A stretch of 64,000 nt of DNA from positions 42,061,927 through 42,125,926 of the forward strand of contig OX104119.1 of the NCBI GenBank assembly GCA_944474755.1. The letters are read 5' to 3'. Below the pieces are notes generated by a model that was not told the origin of the DNA, ran no database searches, and saw nothing but the letters and a program-made list of their open reading frames with translations. Of the stretch, positions 47,215-58,816 are shown piece by piece (the stretch's first letter is position 1; every line of letters starts with the position of its first letter). This stretch comes from Limnoperna fortunei. Its lineage: Eukaryota > Mollusca > Bivalvia > Mytilida > Modiolidae. Both the position numbers and the translations under genes were made by a program.

Positions 47215-48430
47215 TAGTAGAAATGCGCTAAACGCTACTGTTAACGTGTTATTTTCAACTATTTTAATAACATTTCTCCATACAGTTACGATTTCTTTAC
47301 ACTGATTTTAAGAATGCCAAATTGCTTTTATATCTATCAAAATTGAATACAAAATGAATAAAACGATCTTATGATTCGTTTTCATTGATTATTTTATGTA
47401 AAAAGACTAACCGCGCTTTATAATCAGTTTCAATGCACTCATTGAAGCGCGCAATAAAATTTTCTTCGTCTTTGCCATAATTCGCACCTTTTAAATGAAA
47501 ATCTATTGTATATCTTTTGTACCTGTAAACAAATGTTTATTTACATCACTTTGACTTCATAAGTAAATATGTTGAATCCCTTAAACTACGTGTTACATTG
47601 AATACTTGAAATTGGCACTGATAGTTATAATCCACATTTTTATTGCATTTCTTTGTAATTGTTGCATTTCAGTCGACTAGGTCAAAGATTTCTCATAAAC
47701 TTCCGTCTTTTAGTAACAATTAATGTTTAACCCATGCAAGGTTGCAAGCAATTTTTTGTTTACTTTCAAGAGCGTCTCACGGTCTATGATTTTTCTCAGT
47801 TTTACAAATTTCCCGACCTTTATATTCTTTCTACCGTTTGTAAAAAAGAAGTTTGTACTTTTAATTAATATTTCATCTTAGGTAGATTGCAAAAGTCATA
47901 CGAAGTGGTTGAATTTGTGTTTGTTTGTGTTCTATGCACGATACAATAAATATCTTCCAAAGGCAAGCAATTTCTCTATGCACACTAAAGAACTTAAAAA
48001 ATAAGTAGTTGAATCTTTGGAGAATTGCAATTTTCTTTGCACCAACTCCTCTCCCACCTCGAAAATAATCCGTACATAGTTTCCATTATTTTACTCAATC
48101 TCCATGACGACCAGCACTTTGAGGAGAAAACTGAAGGGGTCGTTCATTTTCTTGGAGTACAAGTAGGGAGATGTTTCAGCGACACTTCCTGTTTTCGACG
48201 GATGTGTTACAACAGACAGGCACTACTTATTCTTCCGGAAGTCCTGGGTTCACTATCATTTTCCTGAGAGTTCGTGACGCTGGCCTGTGTTTGTGTGTTT
48301 CTTTGTTCTGATTTTGTTGATGGATGTTCTCTGGCTTGGTGATAGTGTTCGAGTCTGCGACATTTGATTGCTGCTATTGTCTTTCTTCTCTTATTTCATA
48401 CCACTTCGACATTGTAATTGTAACCTGCGA
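47215..48430. other. Region upstream of the coiled-coil gene
   Basis: Should contain its promoter and any 5' UTR exon. No TATA box at a convincing position and no GC-rich island. The 80-codon plus-strand frame at 48025 matches nothing I know. Confidence 0.35.
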
Positions 48431-48432
48431 GA

Positions 48433-48632
48433 CGGCTATTTATTTTGAGCTGGCCCAATAAAAATCGTTACTTTGCGACAAACAAAAATAAACAAAAAAT
48501 ATTTATTTTGATCTGGCCCAATAAAAATCGTTACTTTGCGACAAACAAAAAATAAACAAAAAATATTTATTTTGATCTGGCCCAATGAAAATCGTTACTT
48601 TACGACAAACAAAAATAAACAAAAATACATAA
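48433..48632. repeat. Tandem repeat, 68-bp unit, 3 copies
   Basis: CTGGCCCAATAAAAATCGTT and ACTTTGCGACAAACAAAAA in each copy. Confidence 0.9.
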
Positions 48633-49061
48633 AATCGTACTGTTGGAGTTCGAAACGAAAAAAACACTTTAATTGCATGTTGTAACGATATTCCAAAACT
48701 TGCTGAATAAAAAAGAAAATTTTCTACACAGTCGACTGCTTATTCTGAACTGTAAGTTCTACAAAAATTAAATTAAATTTAGTCGTCATGATATCCCTCG
48801 TTAAATAATAACAGTATAATATAATCAATATTGATGGAGGTGTAATGAAGGATATATTAACTTAATATTAAATTTTGTATAGATCCTCACATGTCTTCAC
48901 AAGGGTTATTATAAATGTCAACACACGACTGAACTTCATCAACACGCGAATCGATAGACTTGTCACGGGTCTGTTTTGATTGCACCGCGGGATTTGATTT
49001 TTATATTCATGGGTATAAATTTTTTCGCTATATGTTCCTACAGTTTTATTTTCTCTGTAGG

Positions 49062-49310
49062 GTTTCTTTCTTAGCGTTTACCCGCAGAAGCGGTTATTTG
49101 AAGATCCGAGTGGTACTTCCGATATCCATGTTAGCCCGTCCCGTGTTTCTTTCTTAGCGTTTACCCGCAGAAGCGGTTATTTGAAGATCCGAATGTACTT
49201 CCGATATCCATGTTAGCCCGTCCCGTGTTTCTTTCTTAGCGTTTACCCGCAGAAGCGGTTATTTGAAGATCCGAATGTACTTCTGATATCCATGTTAGCC
49301 TGTCCCGTTT
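49062..49310. repeat. Tandem repeat, 82-bp unit, 3 copies
   Basis: GTTTCTTTCTTAGCGTTTAC and GATATCCATGTTAGCCCGTC in each; copies differ by two or three bases. Confidence 0.92.
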
Positions 49311-49314
49311 GCAT

Positions 49315-50755
49315 GTTCGGAATATCATCCCTGCAGTATCGGAAAGTCATAAGATGCAATAAGTCTAATGACTACACGGTGTCCGAATATTTTTCACTTC
49401 GTCCATATCGTCTGTTGTATAGACTGGTACCCAAAACAATCTGTTTAGCATCTGTTCATTTATAAATCATTTATAAACAATATCAATCAAATCAATAGAT
49501 TACGTACTTCTCAATCTACAAAACAGGGTTCATTTTATGCCATGATATATTGTGATAGCAACCTAGATTTAATATACTGCGACTCAGGATTTTGATGCAG
49601 TGCCTGATCAATCAATATCACATGTAATGTCGCGATATATTTCCATCTGGTTAACTTTGTCACTCGATGGCGACCATCTTGTATATCTACTTAACAACAA
49701 CTATATATAACCACGCTATAAACCTAAAGAAAGCTTTTATATATCAGATCTGTATCAATACATACATTGTACATGTTGTATATATTGTAAATGTACTATT
49801 AATAAATTTTGTTTAAGAATATTGTTCTCTTATTTTGATTGTTGTTAATATATGTCAATACCAGTATTTCAGTGCCCGAAACCAATTGCCTGAGCAAAAA
49901 GATCACCCCCTAAACAGAAGAAATTATGTGTTTTCTTTGGTTCTCATGACCTGAAACACACCGTATGTAATAACTAGACCAACGCAGTGAAAGCTTATAA
50001 TGAATGAACGTGTTTGGTGTTGATATAGACACCTCGTACCATATTATACATCCGTATTCTTAAATTCAATTGAAACCTATTAATTACAACGAATACTCAC
50101 CAGAAAGAGTCCGTCACGATATTTATGAAACGAAATTTGTGACAATATAACAAAATTACCAAACGAAAGTTTGAAAAAGTACGTTATTATGCTATGATTT
50201 TTTTTTAAACTTAAAATTAGCTCTGAATGAAATTTACTAGTGATAATGATTAGAAATGTTCGTGTTAATAATTGGTCGTTAACCATAACGTTTGAACAGT
50301 AATGACATTTAATGCACGAATTATCAAAACATCTTCAAATGCGGTATTTAATTTGTCATTTTAAATATACAATACTACATGTATAGTTGACGAACTGAGC
50401 GAATGGATGATTTATCACCCAGTGACAAAACCTGACTGCGCTTGGCTACTCTGTGGGTCGAGCACTGGGAACACTCCCAGTATGGTCCCAGTCGAGAGTT
50501 TAACAGACAGATTTGTGCTCCGGTTACTTTTGAAGTTCTGGTTTGCAATAAAGGGAATACCTATTGTCCTGATATTGGTAAATATTGTTTTGTGCAAAAT
50601 ATAAATTGCACTCTTAAGCTCATTCGATATAATATTCTTCTTTTCTATCTTTTGCTCGGGAGAATATGCACCACATGGCCGTGTTAACGGTTCGGCAACC
50701 GGGGGGGGGGGGGCGGTGAGGTGTGGTTTACTGTGATAGGCACTTCTGGCGCTTT
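49315..50755. other. Unassigned sequence
   Basis: Only short frames; a G-run at 50701-50712 and no recognised repeat. Confidence 0.4.
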
Positions 50756-50770
50756 TTGAACTAGGTTTGA

Positions 50771-50989
50771 TTTTTTGCTTGAATGATGTTTAACGCCACT
50801 TTCAGCAATTTTTCAGCTATATCGTGGCGTCCAGTTTTTATTGGGGAGGAAGCCGGAGTACCCTGAGAAAAACCCTACTATCGTTAGGAAAGCTGGCAAT
50901 CCTCTTCAATTAAGATTGGAGTCGAACGCACCCTGCCCGCAGTGAGGCTCGAACCCGCAATCTCAGTGTTGACAGACCACGTGATCAAT
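50771..50989 (-). mobile_element. SINE family 1, 5'-truncated, with perfect target duplication
   Basis: Minus-strand copy lacking the A-box end of the head. AACTAGGTTTGA occurs at 50759-50770 and again at 50990-51001, so the truncation arose at integration. Confidence 0.9.
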
Positions 50990-51004
50990 AACTAGGTTTG
51001 AAGA

Positions 51005-52050
51005 GTTTGGTATATTATAAATAAATTACTTATGATTTGACTAAAACATATTTTGGTTCTGGGAAGCATAGCAATACTTTTTGTAAAATGGGATGGGATC
51101 GCACCCAACGCAAACCCGTCCCAATGACCATGCACGAATATTTGTGCAATAAACGGGTTTTTAATAGTTCAGCATAAGCTTGCACGAATGTGGGAAATAA
51201 AACCAACAATATTTTAAGTGTATAAGATGATTTATTGAATCAATTATCTATTGACAATGTCTTTCTTTATTATTTTGCCCGTTAATAATTCTTTTGTTCA
51301 GTATACTACAATATTTCTAAGGTTAGGCAGTATTTTTATTTCAGCCGCAAAAAATTTCATCAATAAAAAATAATTGTCAATCAACTTTAATTTTATTTAT
51401 TTAAATTTTGTTTATTTAATTTTATAATTTTAGATATATTAGTATGATTTAAAACGTAAATGTAAAAAGATCCACAAACGGACCTCAAATAACTCAAATT
51501 CTTAAATAAAATATTTAATTTTAATTTTGTAGATACAACGTCCCATTAGATATAAAATTGATGCATAATTGATGATTTATATTCAGATAGATAATTGCTA
51601 TTTTCCAAAATAACTAGAAATGCCACAGAAAGTCTATAATCTTTACCATCACTTTAACTATTATTATTACAAATTTACTATCATCGCACTTAGTGTCACT
51701 TTTGTAGCGGGAATTAATATTATAATATTAGAATTAATCACCAAAAATTTACGAATAATTAAGTAACAGAAAGGGCATAAAGTATTACATTAAAATAGTG
51801 ACCGCGTTGAAGAGGTTCAAATTATCTCAAACCGGAATATGGTATTATAATAACACCGGCATACGGAAACGTATTACAAGTATTGCAACCCCTTCCATTT
51901 CCTCCAACGAATGTCAGAAATAAATTTACAAATTTGAGAAAGGGATACAGGGTGAAAAAAAAGAACACCAAGAAAGATTACAAAAATGTCCATTTCTATA
52001 TGGAAATAAACACACATTATGTTTATTTGTATTGTTCATATAAAACAGAT
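51005..52050. other. Unassigned AT-rich sequence
   Basis: Nothing recognised. Confidence 0.4.
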
Positions 52051-52052
52051 GT

Positions 52053-52309
52053 GGAGACCTCGGTGGCAGAGTGGTTAAAGTGTTTGGTCTACTTTTGATC
52101 ATGTGGTCTGTCAACACTGAGATTGCGGGTTCAAGTCTCACTGCGGGCAGGGTGTAATCGACTCCAATCCTAATTGACAAGTAATACCAGTTTTCCTATC
52201 GATAGTCGGAGGTTTTCTACGGGTACTACGGCTTCGTCCCCAATAAAAACTTGACGTTATGATATAGCTGAAAAATTGCTTAAACACTTTTAAACTAACA
52301 AACAAACAT
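52053..52309 (+). mobile_element. SINE family 1, near full length
   Basis: Head CCTCGGTGGCAGAGTGGTTA, B-box GGGTTCAAGTCTCACTGCGG, core with ACGGGTACTACGG and CAAAC tail. Directly left of the Penelope-like remnant. Confidence 0.85.
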
Positions 52310-52389
52310 CATATTTGCACTTAATTCTACTCTATTCATCTCAAAACATTACATTCTCTTTACAAAGAATGTCTCCAGTTGTCTGTTAC

Positions 52390-52660
52390 ATACCCTTCGT
52401 CCACTCTGTATAGATTAGTAAGCTATAAGAAAAATAGCAAAGAAAACCGACCGAACAACAAGATTCAAAAGTCAAGGGACAGTTACAAATCCGGATATAG
52501 ACAAACACAACACAAAAACCAAAAACACAAAAACAGAAAGAGAGTAACCCAAACCCAATAAAAACCATGGGTGCACTCATGTGCTCCGGACGAGTAAGCA
52601 GTGCCTGCCTCTAATTAGACACCCGTCAAGTTACTCATTGTCATGTCTAGTATAAGTTGA
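52390..52660 (-). repeat. Left inverted terminal repeat of the Penelope-like remnant
   Basis: Read on the minus strand this block contains TTACTCGTCCGGAGCAC, GTGCACCCATGGTTTTTATT and GGGTTACTCTCTTTCTG, in the same order as the block at 54232-54735 on the plus strand. The two lie on either side of the reverse transcriptase remnant in inverted orientation. Confidence 0.7.
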
Positions 52661-52924
52661 AATTGGAAAACATAGATTGATCAAACCGGTTAACACACAC
52701 AAAGATGAAGAAGAACCTCGTTCCTTTCTTTCTTTACTTTTTTGCTAACAAAGGCATATATGCTATCAATAATCAATCTTGGTAATATCTTGCATCACAA
52801 GTCTGATACTTCCAAATTTTCACCATACTTCAAAAACAAATCAAAAAACAAAACGTTCCTATTATATCTTGTATCTATACTACCCCCATTGCACCCAGAA
52901 TCTTCAAATCTTCAATTATAAACT

Positions 52925-54190
52925 TTTGATTAATGACTTCAAAGCCAGCCCCCCCCCCCCGACTGCTCTTCCCACAATTCCCCACATATGTATATATCCT
53001 TTAGGCCACTTGTTAAATGGAGATCTTACCATTGTTGACAATAAAAGACTCCGCAATATTTTGTCCAAAAGACCAAAATACCGTGAACCTAAATCCATCA
53101 ACTGGAGTTATAACTTTAAATTATTGATGGATTCAAGAGGACTATGGCAGAAAATGGGCAAAGCTAGAAGACCAGGAGGTTGATACCTTGTCAGGTTGGG
53201 TAAAGGCCTTGAGGTCATTGATTCAAAAAAAGAATAAGTCGTTTAAGAAGATCTATGAGTACTAAAGCACCATCAATCTTCATACATCTTGATGCTCTTA
53301 AAATTTTGTTAAACATGCAGGATAAATATATTGATGTGCCAGCAGATGAGGCCTTTAACAACATTATTTTAAAGTGATAAAAAAAACCATTATATAGAGT
53401 GTTTAATTAATGAGTTAGGCACGGAGAGTTCACTAGGCAATCCTACTTACGCATTCACTTCGCTTTCAAAAGAGGAGATTTTGAAGATACCAAACTCACA
53501 AAAATCTATACAAACAGCTTTTCATATAGCAGGACTATTTTAACAGCAATAAAAACGGGAATTCAAAAATACACTTTCTACTCCAGGAGGGGCATAAATG
53601 ACATGTGGATATTAAAAAATTTTAAAGACCGGACAGACATCTTGAGGTCTGGATCAATTTCCCAATGTAACGACATTTACACATTTGATTTTTCGACTCT
53701 CGACACGGCCATCCCTCATATTCAGCTTAAAACCAGGCTTAAAGATCTTATTAAACGCTGCTTTTTAAAGAAAATCAGAGAGACGATATAACATATATGT
53801 CTTGTTTGGAGGACATGTTTTTTTCAACAGACTGTTGGTATTTCAATTAGTTCTATTTGTGTTCCTCTCCTCACCGACCTGTTTTTGTACTCATACGAAA
53901 AACGTGATGAATTCAACTTTCCAAATGTCAACTTCCCGTTCATCGACAGCAGTCCAGTAGCTCCAGCGTATGGTGTGTACATTTCACAACTTATACGTTA
54001 GTCTAGATCCTGTGATCGGTATTCCCATTGTCTAGACCGATCACTGCTGTTGACTACTAAACTACCTACACAATGCAATGTTATGTTGTACCTAGGTTGA
54101 AGTTATCTCTCCAGAGGTTTTATGGTCGTCACCATGATTTAATTGATCGTTATGGGAAATCAATCTCTCAAATAAGATCGGACATTTTCG
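52925..54190 (+). pseudogene. Decayed Penelope-like reverse transcriptase
   Basis: Conceptual fragments in shifting frames: LLNGDLTIVDN and KRPKYREPKSINW (about 53010-53110), DKYIDVPADEAFNN (53320-53360), SRRGINDMWILKNFKD and TFDFSTLDTAIPH (53585-53720), QQTVGISISSICVPLLTDLF (53826-53885), then RDEFNFPNVNFPF and APAYGVYISQLIR (53900-54000). FDFSTL is reverse transcriptase motif A. The segment that should carry the catalytic YIDD motif is absent: LFLYSYE runs straight into KRDEFNFP. Many stops and shifts. I assign it to Penelope-like elements from the motif style and the inverted terminal repeats around it. The superfamily call is less certain than its being a reverse transcriptase. Confidence 0.68.
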
Positions 54191-54231
54191 CTGAGTCATA
54201 GGTAATGTTTGCTATTCCTGTATTTGACTTT

Positions 54232-54735
54232 TTCTAGACATGCTCGACGGATGTATAATTAGAGGCAAGCCATGCTTACTCGTCCGGAGCACCCCGAGTG
54301 CACCCATGGTTTTTATTGGGTTCGAGTTACTCTCTTTCCAGGGGCGGATGCAGCCTCAAATGAAAGGGGGGTCCAAATTTGTCATGGTGGCAGAAGGCCA
54401 CCATGCCGACCTCGCAGAGGTCGTATTACGGCAGGGGGTCTGAACGAAATGGTGTAAAATCCTGCATTCTGACGATTTCCTGACACCTAAAACATGTCCG
54501 TTAAAACTGCCAACACAAAAGTAGGGGTCCAGACCCCATGCTTGTCAAAACGAAAGGGGGGGGTCCGGACCCCCTGGACCCCCCCTCTGGATCCGCCACT
54601 GCTTTCTGTATTTGTGTTTTTTGGTTTTTGTGTTGCGCTGTGTATGTTTGTGTATATCCTGATTTGTAATTGTCACTTGACTTTTGGCTTTTTTGTTCGG
54701 TCTGTTTTCGTTGCTATTTTCATACAGATGTAAGA
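54232..54735 (+). repeat. Right inverted terminal repeat, split by a MITE
   Basis: Matches the minus-strand reading of 52390-52660, from TAATTAGAGGCA through CATGGTTTTTATTGGG to the TTTGTGTTGCGCTGTG region and beyond. The match is interrupted at 54339-54601 by an inserted element, after which homology resumes at the same point. Confidence 0.7.
54339..54601. mobile_element. MITE with CAGTGGCGGATCCAG-type ends and CTTTC duplication
   Basis: A 263-bp insertion with ends CAGGGGCGGATGCAG and CTGGATCCGCCACTG (inverted) and G-rich arms. The 5-base sequence CTTTC is present on both sides (54334-54338 and 54602-54606). The uninterrupted counterpart at 52390-52660 has a single CTTTC, confirming the empty site. 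Confidence 0.82.
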
Positions 54736-54846
54736 TAAGTATTTTCCCGTTTATGGATTTACAAATCAACAATTTCACAAATTGTTTGAAGGGGGAAAAG
54801 TATGTATTTAAGAATCCCTTTAACATCCATACAACTAAATACACCA

Positions 54847-55085
54847 ATCTCCGCGCAAAGGATTCTGGATATCCTACGTCAAGCACAATTATCTCTGCCA
54901 CATCATTGGTGATGTCATGAGAAACTCTTTTTGAAAGTAAAACCGTATCAAAAGTATATAAATAGAATATATAAATAAACAAGATCTCGTGTATTATTTT
55001 ACAAATGTCAATCTTTGTTTACAAACGTCACGGGCAGACGGATGACATGGCATCACCAATTACAGCTTCAGACGACTGCGTACTA
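54847..55085 (+). repeat. Family B copy
   Basis: CTCCGCGCAAAGGATTCTGG, CTACGTCAAGCACAATTATC, AACAAGATCTCGTGTATT; runs into a short tail after the Penelope-like right repeat. Confidence 0.7.
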
Positions 55086-55217
55086 CTCATCAAAGATAAA
55101 ATTAAAAAAGCCAATTGTATGTATAACAATTATTTTTTACAATTTTTTTGGACTTCATACACTGCAAGCATTCATACTTACTCTTCTCCGTTTAGTCCAT
55201 AAGATTCATATACGGAT

Positions 55218-55420
55218 TAAGGTGCCCAATTGGTTAAGGTAGTTCGTCTACTATTGATCACATGATCTGTCAACACTGAGATTGCGGGTTCGAGTCTCAC
55301 TGCGGGCAGGGTGCGCTCGACTTCAAACTTAATTACCAAGTTTTCCTTACCAAGACTACTAAGGTCGGTAGGCGAAAAATAGCTTAAACGTGGCATTAAA
55401 ACACTCAAACAAACAAAAAT
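55218..55420 (+). mobile_element. SINE family 1, core-deleted
   Basis: Good head and B-box (GCGGGTTCGAGTCTCACTGC), but the CCGGGTACTCCGG core is missing. The tail is present. Confidence 0.82.
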
Positions 55421-55440
55421 TATATAGTGTATTTGTTTAT

Positions 55441-55600
55441 CTGATATTTAATGCCACTTTCACGTATTTTTCACTTATATTATGACGTCTAATTATTTTT
55501 GTGAGATGAAGCGGGAGTACCCGGTACAAACCTAAGATCTTAGTCTGAAAATGGCATTCATTTTCAGTTAAGATTTGTGTCGAGCAAATTGCTCAGAGGT
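55441..55600 (-). mobile_element. SINE family 1, 3' part
   Basis: Minus orientation: AATGCCACTTTCACG, GGGAGTACCCGGTAC and GTGTCGAGC; head absent. Tail to tail with the SINE at 55218. Confidence 0.65.
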
Positions 55601-55604
55601 CGGG

Positions 55605-56800
55605 CACAGTGATGACACGCCAGCGATTGATATTGAATGGCTTTTCGTGGACATGAAGGAAATAAATAGTGTTTAAAATGCAAAAAAAAATCAGAATATG
55701 ACAGCGAAAAACATTCTTTTATAGGTTATACTAAACTACAGAGTTTTAAAATATACAATTACAACTTACCCCGATAATGACATGATCCTATTCGATGAGA
55801 AAAAAAGTTCCTTAAATTCCAAGTTTTAAACTTTCTTTCAGAAAGCCATATGAAGTTTTTGTTTTTTCAAACACAATTGTTACTCTTTCTTTTCACAAAA
55901 AGGTAACTTTTCACTTGTAACTGAATAAATATATCTGTTATTCAAGTTAAGCTCAGCTTCGTATTCAAACATAGCAGATCCCTCTATTACACTAACTTAT
56001 CAAATACACAATGGATCTACCTCTATCTTGTCTTCTGTATCTAATAATGAAATTTACACAACTTTCTTTATCAACCGAACAAACAAAAATAATTATTTCT
56101 AGATAGTATCCAAGTATTTTTGTTGACGCACTGGACGTAATAAATGAAGACCAACACAGAAAATCATACAATACATATGGTATATAATCCTTATAGATCT
56201 AACTGTAAGCCTAAATTACGATTTTTTCACTTTTAAGACACGAACTATCGATCAATTCCCTTGATTTCTGAAATTACTTATGGCCTATTATTCTACAAAT
56301 CGACTAATAATCTTATACGTTACAAATGTCTTATTACCTGACTTCTTTGATTTCTGACAAATTATTTCTTAATACGGGTAACATCCTAATATCAATTGGG
56401 ACGAAATTGACATGTCATCAATAAGACGAAACGTGCATCATCACTCATCTGGGATGAAATGGACATATCATCAATAAGAGTCCGCGGATCAGAGAAATGA
56501 AACTGTTTTTGTCAATATTTGTCATCTTCTCTGCTGTTGCAAACTTTGATGATTTTCGCTAATATGGACAGAAATATATTCATTGAAGGCCAATAACTCC
56601 ATTAAAAAGACGTCTAATTAATTATAATTATACATGTATTGCAAACGCTGAAAATTTTTTTTTCATAAAACGTAATTAAGGTACAATAAGTTATTCGTAG
56701 AAGTAACCACACAACTTTGTACTAATTCAGAGGCATGTGGAGCTTGGGAAGATGATCATTTTTGTCCAGACATACACATCTATGAATCCTAGGCACGATA
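55605..56800. other. Unassigned AT-rich sequence
   Basis: Only a 55-base imperfect duplication near 56400-56480 (GACATGTCATCAATAAGA and GACATATCATCAATAAGA). Confidence 0.45.
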
Positions 56801-56804
56801 AGAA

Positions 56805-57076
56805 GGGGCCTCGGTGGCCTCGGTGGCCGAGTGGTTAAGGTAGTTCGTCTACTATTGATCACGTGGTCTGTCAACACTGTGATTGCGGGTCAGATTCCCA
56901 CTGCGGGCAGGGTGTACTCGACTCCAATCTTAATTGACAAGGATTGCCAGATTTCCTACCGCAGGTCGGGGGTTTTCTCCGGGTACTCCGGCTTCCTCCC
57001 CCAATAAAAACTGGACGCCAAGATACAGCTAAAAAATTGCTGAATGTGGCGTTAAAACACCATTCAAACAAACAAA
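56805..57076 (+). mobile_element. SINE family 1, full length, recent
   Basis: The best copy in the window, with a duplicated TCGGTGGCC at the head, intact A- and B-box, core CTCCGGGTACTCCGGCTTCC and tail. Flanks CACGATAAGAA and CACGTTAAGAA form an 11-base target duplication with one mismatch. Confidence 0.92.
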
Positions 57077-57089
57077 CACGTTAAGAATG

Positions 57090-57950
57090 GTTGCGTCAAT
57101 AGTGACAAAAGAACATAAAACCCTTGGTCTGGGGCGAGCTAAAAAGGAGGAATGGGGGAAGTGGGTGGATTATCCCGCAAACCATGGCAGTCAAATTGAT
57201 ATGGATACTTTATTTACCTACAGTTGTAACCTTATTAGATTGCCGTCGGTCTCAAGTATTGTGAATGCGTCAAACATAGCTTAAACATGTAAGTAAAACG
57301 TACACGTATTGTAAATTGTAAAAGTCGTTGAAGCTGCATGTTTACAGATAGCAGTATCTAGATTTCCAAATTGTGTCATAAATTATTCCGTAAAGTACAC
57401 TAGACTGATAATATCTGTTGATAAATAAATCGTCGAGCTGTTTTTTTAGCACTTTGTATTAAGCTCTCCATATAAAAAATGCATAATATATCCATAGACG
57501 TAATATTGTGCATACAAACATGTCAGTTATGAATTAGCAGCTGCACGTTTTCGATAAATAGTTCATTATGGTGTTGACGTGTATTCATTGTGACTGGATT
57601 ACGTAAGGACAGACACCCCACGAATCTATGTACTCAACGAAATTTAATTTCCTGTAGGATATGATAGAAGGAAAGGATAAAAGCAGAAAAAATATTATAA
57701 CACAATCATCTGCTTTTTAAGCCAGGAATATTTTAACCATGAACGGATTAAATAAATCTCACAGTATGCTATAGGTTTCCCCAAACAGTTGTTGGTTTCA
57801 TAATATATTCATGTATATTTCAAAGGGTATATTTCATTGACAGATTATAAGTCCTGGGTTATACCTTTTTGCAATTCTGGATAATATAGTGGCGTTCATT
57901 TATTAAATAATACTCATCCTTTTAACATACATTGTTCTCGTGTACCGCCG
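57090..57950. other. Unassigned sequence
   Basis: Nothing recognised. Confidence 0.4.
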
Positions 57951-57954
57951 CCAT

Positions 57955-58790
57955 GCCGCGTCGTTTATTTAACTCGCCTGAGCCAAAGTGTAATGTGAGC
58001 TATTGTCGTCCGTCCGTCTGTAAACTTTTCTTCTTTAAAAATCTTTTTCTCAAACATATGACAAAAACTACTGCTTCGAGAACATGTTGAAACATTGCAC
58101 ACATCTTATTAAAATGGCCTTTACCAAGATTGCACAAATCATCTCAAATCGACAAATCGAATTTCCGGAGAACAAACATAGCCACAGTGGTTAAAAATAG
58201 AACAGAGGTAAACAAATGTTTTGACTTACTGATCATAAAGTATAACAGACGTAAAAAGAAGAGACATTTCCTTCTTCAGCACTAAAGCTCTATAGAACTC
58301 CATTGAGTCGAAATTGTACGAGAACCCCTTATGATTGTTGAAGGAGTTATTGCCTTTAATTGTCAATGGTTATGAATTTTTGAAGTTTTTTTCTTTAAAT
58401 TTTTAACATTATTAGAACACGAGAAACGTTATGATTGCAGAATTGTTCAGCACATTAGCTCTACAAAACTGATTTCGGACTCAAAATTTCCAAACACCCG
58501 TTTAAGCCTTATAGCCCCTAAATTTTTACCTTTCTTTGAAATTCTTCTCAAAAACCACTTAAGGGATTGCTTTGAAACTTTGCAAACTTTATTTCTATGA
58601 TGTCTTTTAACAAGATTGAACAAATCATAGCTGCCGACAAACCAGCATGGCCACCATAGCTAAAAATAAAACATGGGGTCAAAATATAGATTTTGGACTA
58701 TATAGTTAAAAAAAGTATTACAGATACAAGTATCTTATGTGAACCTCCTTCATCGCCTCAAACGCTGTTAAAAAACCTCTCCCTTGAGTT
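57955..58790. repeat. Diverged two-unit repeat before the Tc1 element
   Basis: CTCGCCTGAGCCAAAGTG and CGTCCGTCCGTCTGTAAAC start the block. Two related halves (about 58020 and 58390) share TTTAAAAATCTTTTTCTCAAA and AAGATTGCACAAATCAT type text, a pattern common in bivalve genomes. Confidence 0.55.
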
Positions 58791-58816
58791 GAAGTTGCAT
58801 GGTGATGCATTAAATA

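Noticed and set aside
48025..48267. 80-codon plus-strand frame as a gene
   Set aside because: No recognisable domain, no splice or promoter context; length is within chance for this region.
54240..54982. Gly/Pro-rich frames on both strands
   Set aside because: They arise from the G-rich arms of the inserted MITE and the terminal repeat around it.
56395..56480. Another hammerhead-like segment (AAGACGAAACGTGCATC)
   Set aside because: No CTGATGA core at the right distance; it is better explained as a 55-base imperfect tandem duplication.
56805..56880. tRNA gene
   Set aside because: A- and B-box are present, but the sequence continues into the SINE core and tail; there is no complete cloverleaf. 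The same applies to the other SINE heads.
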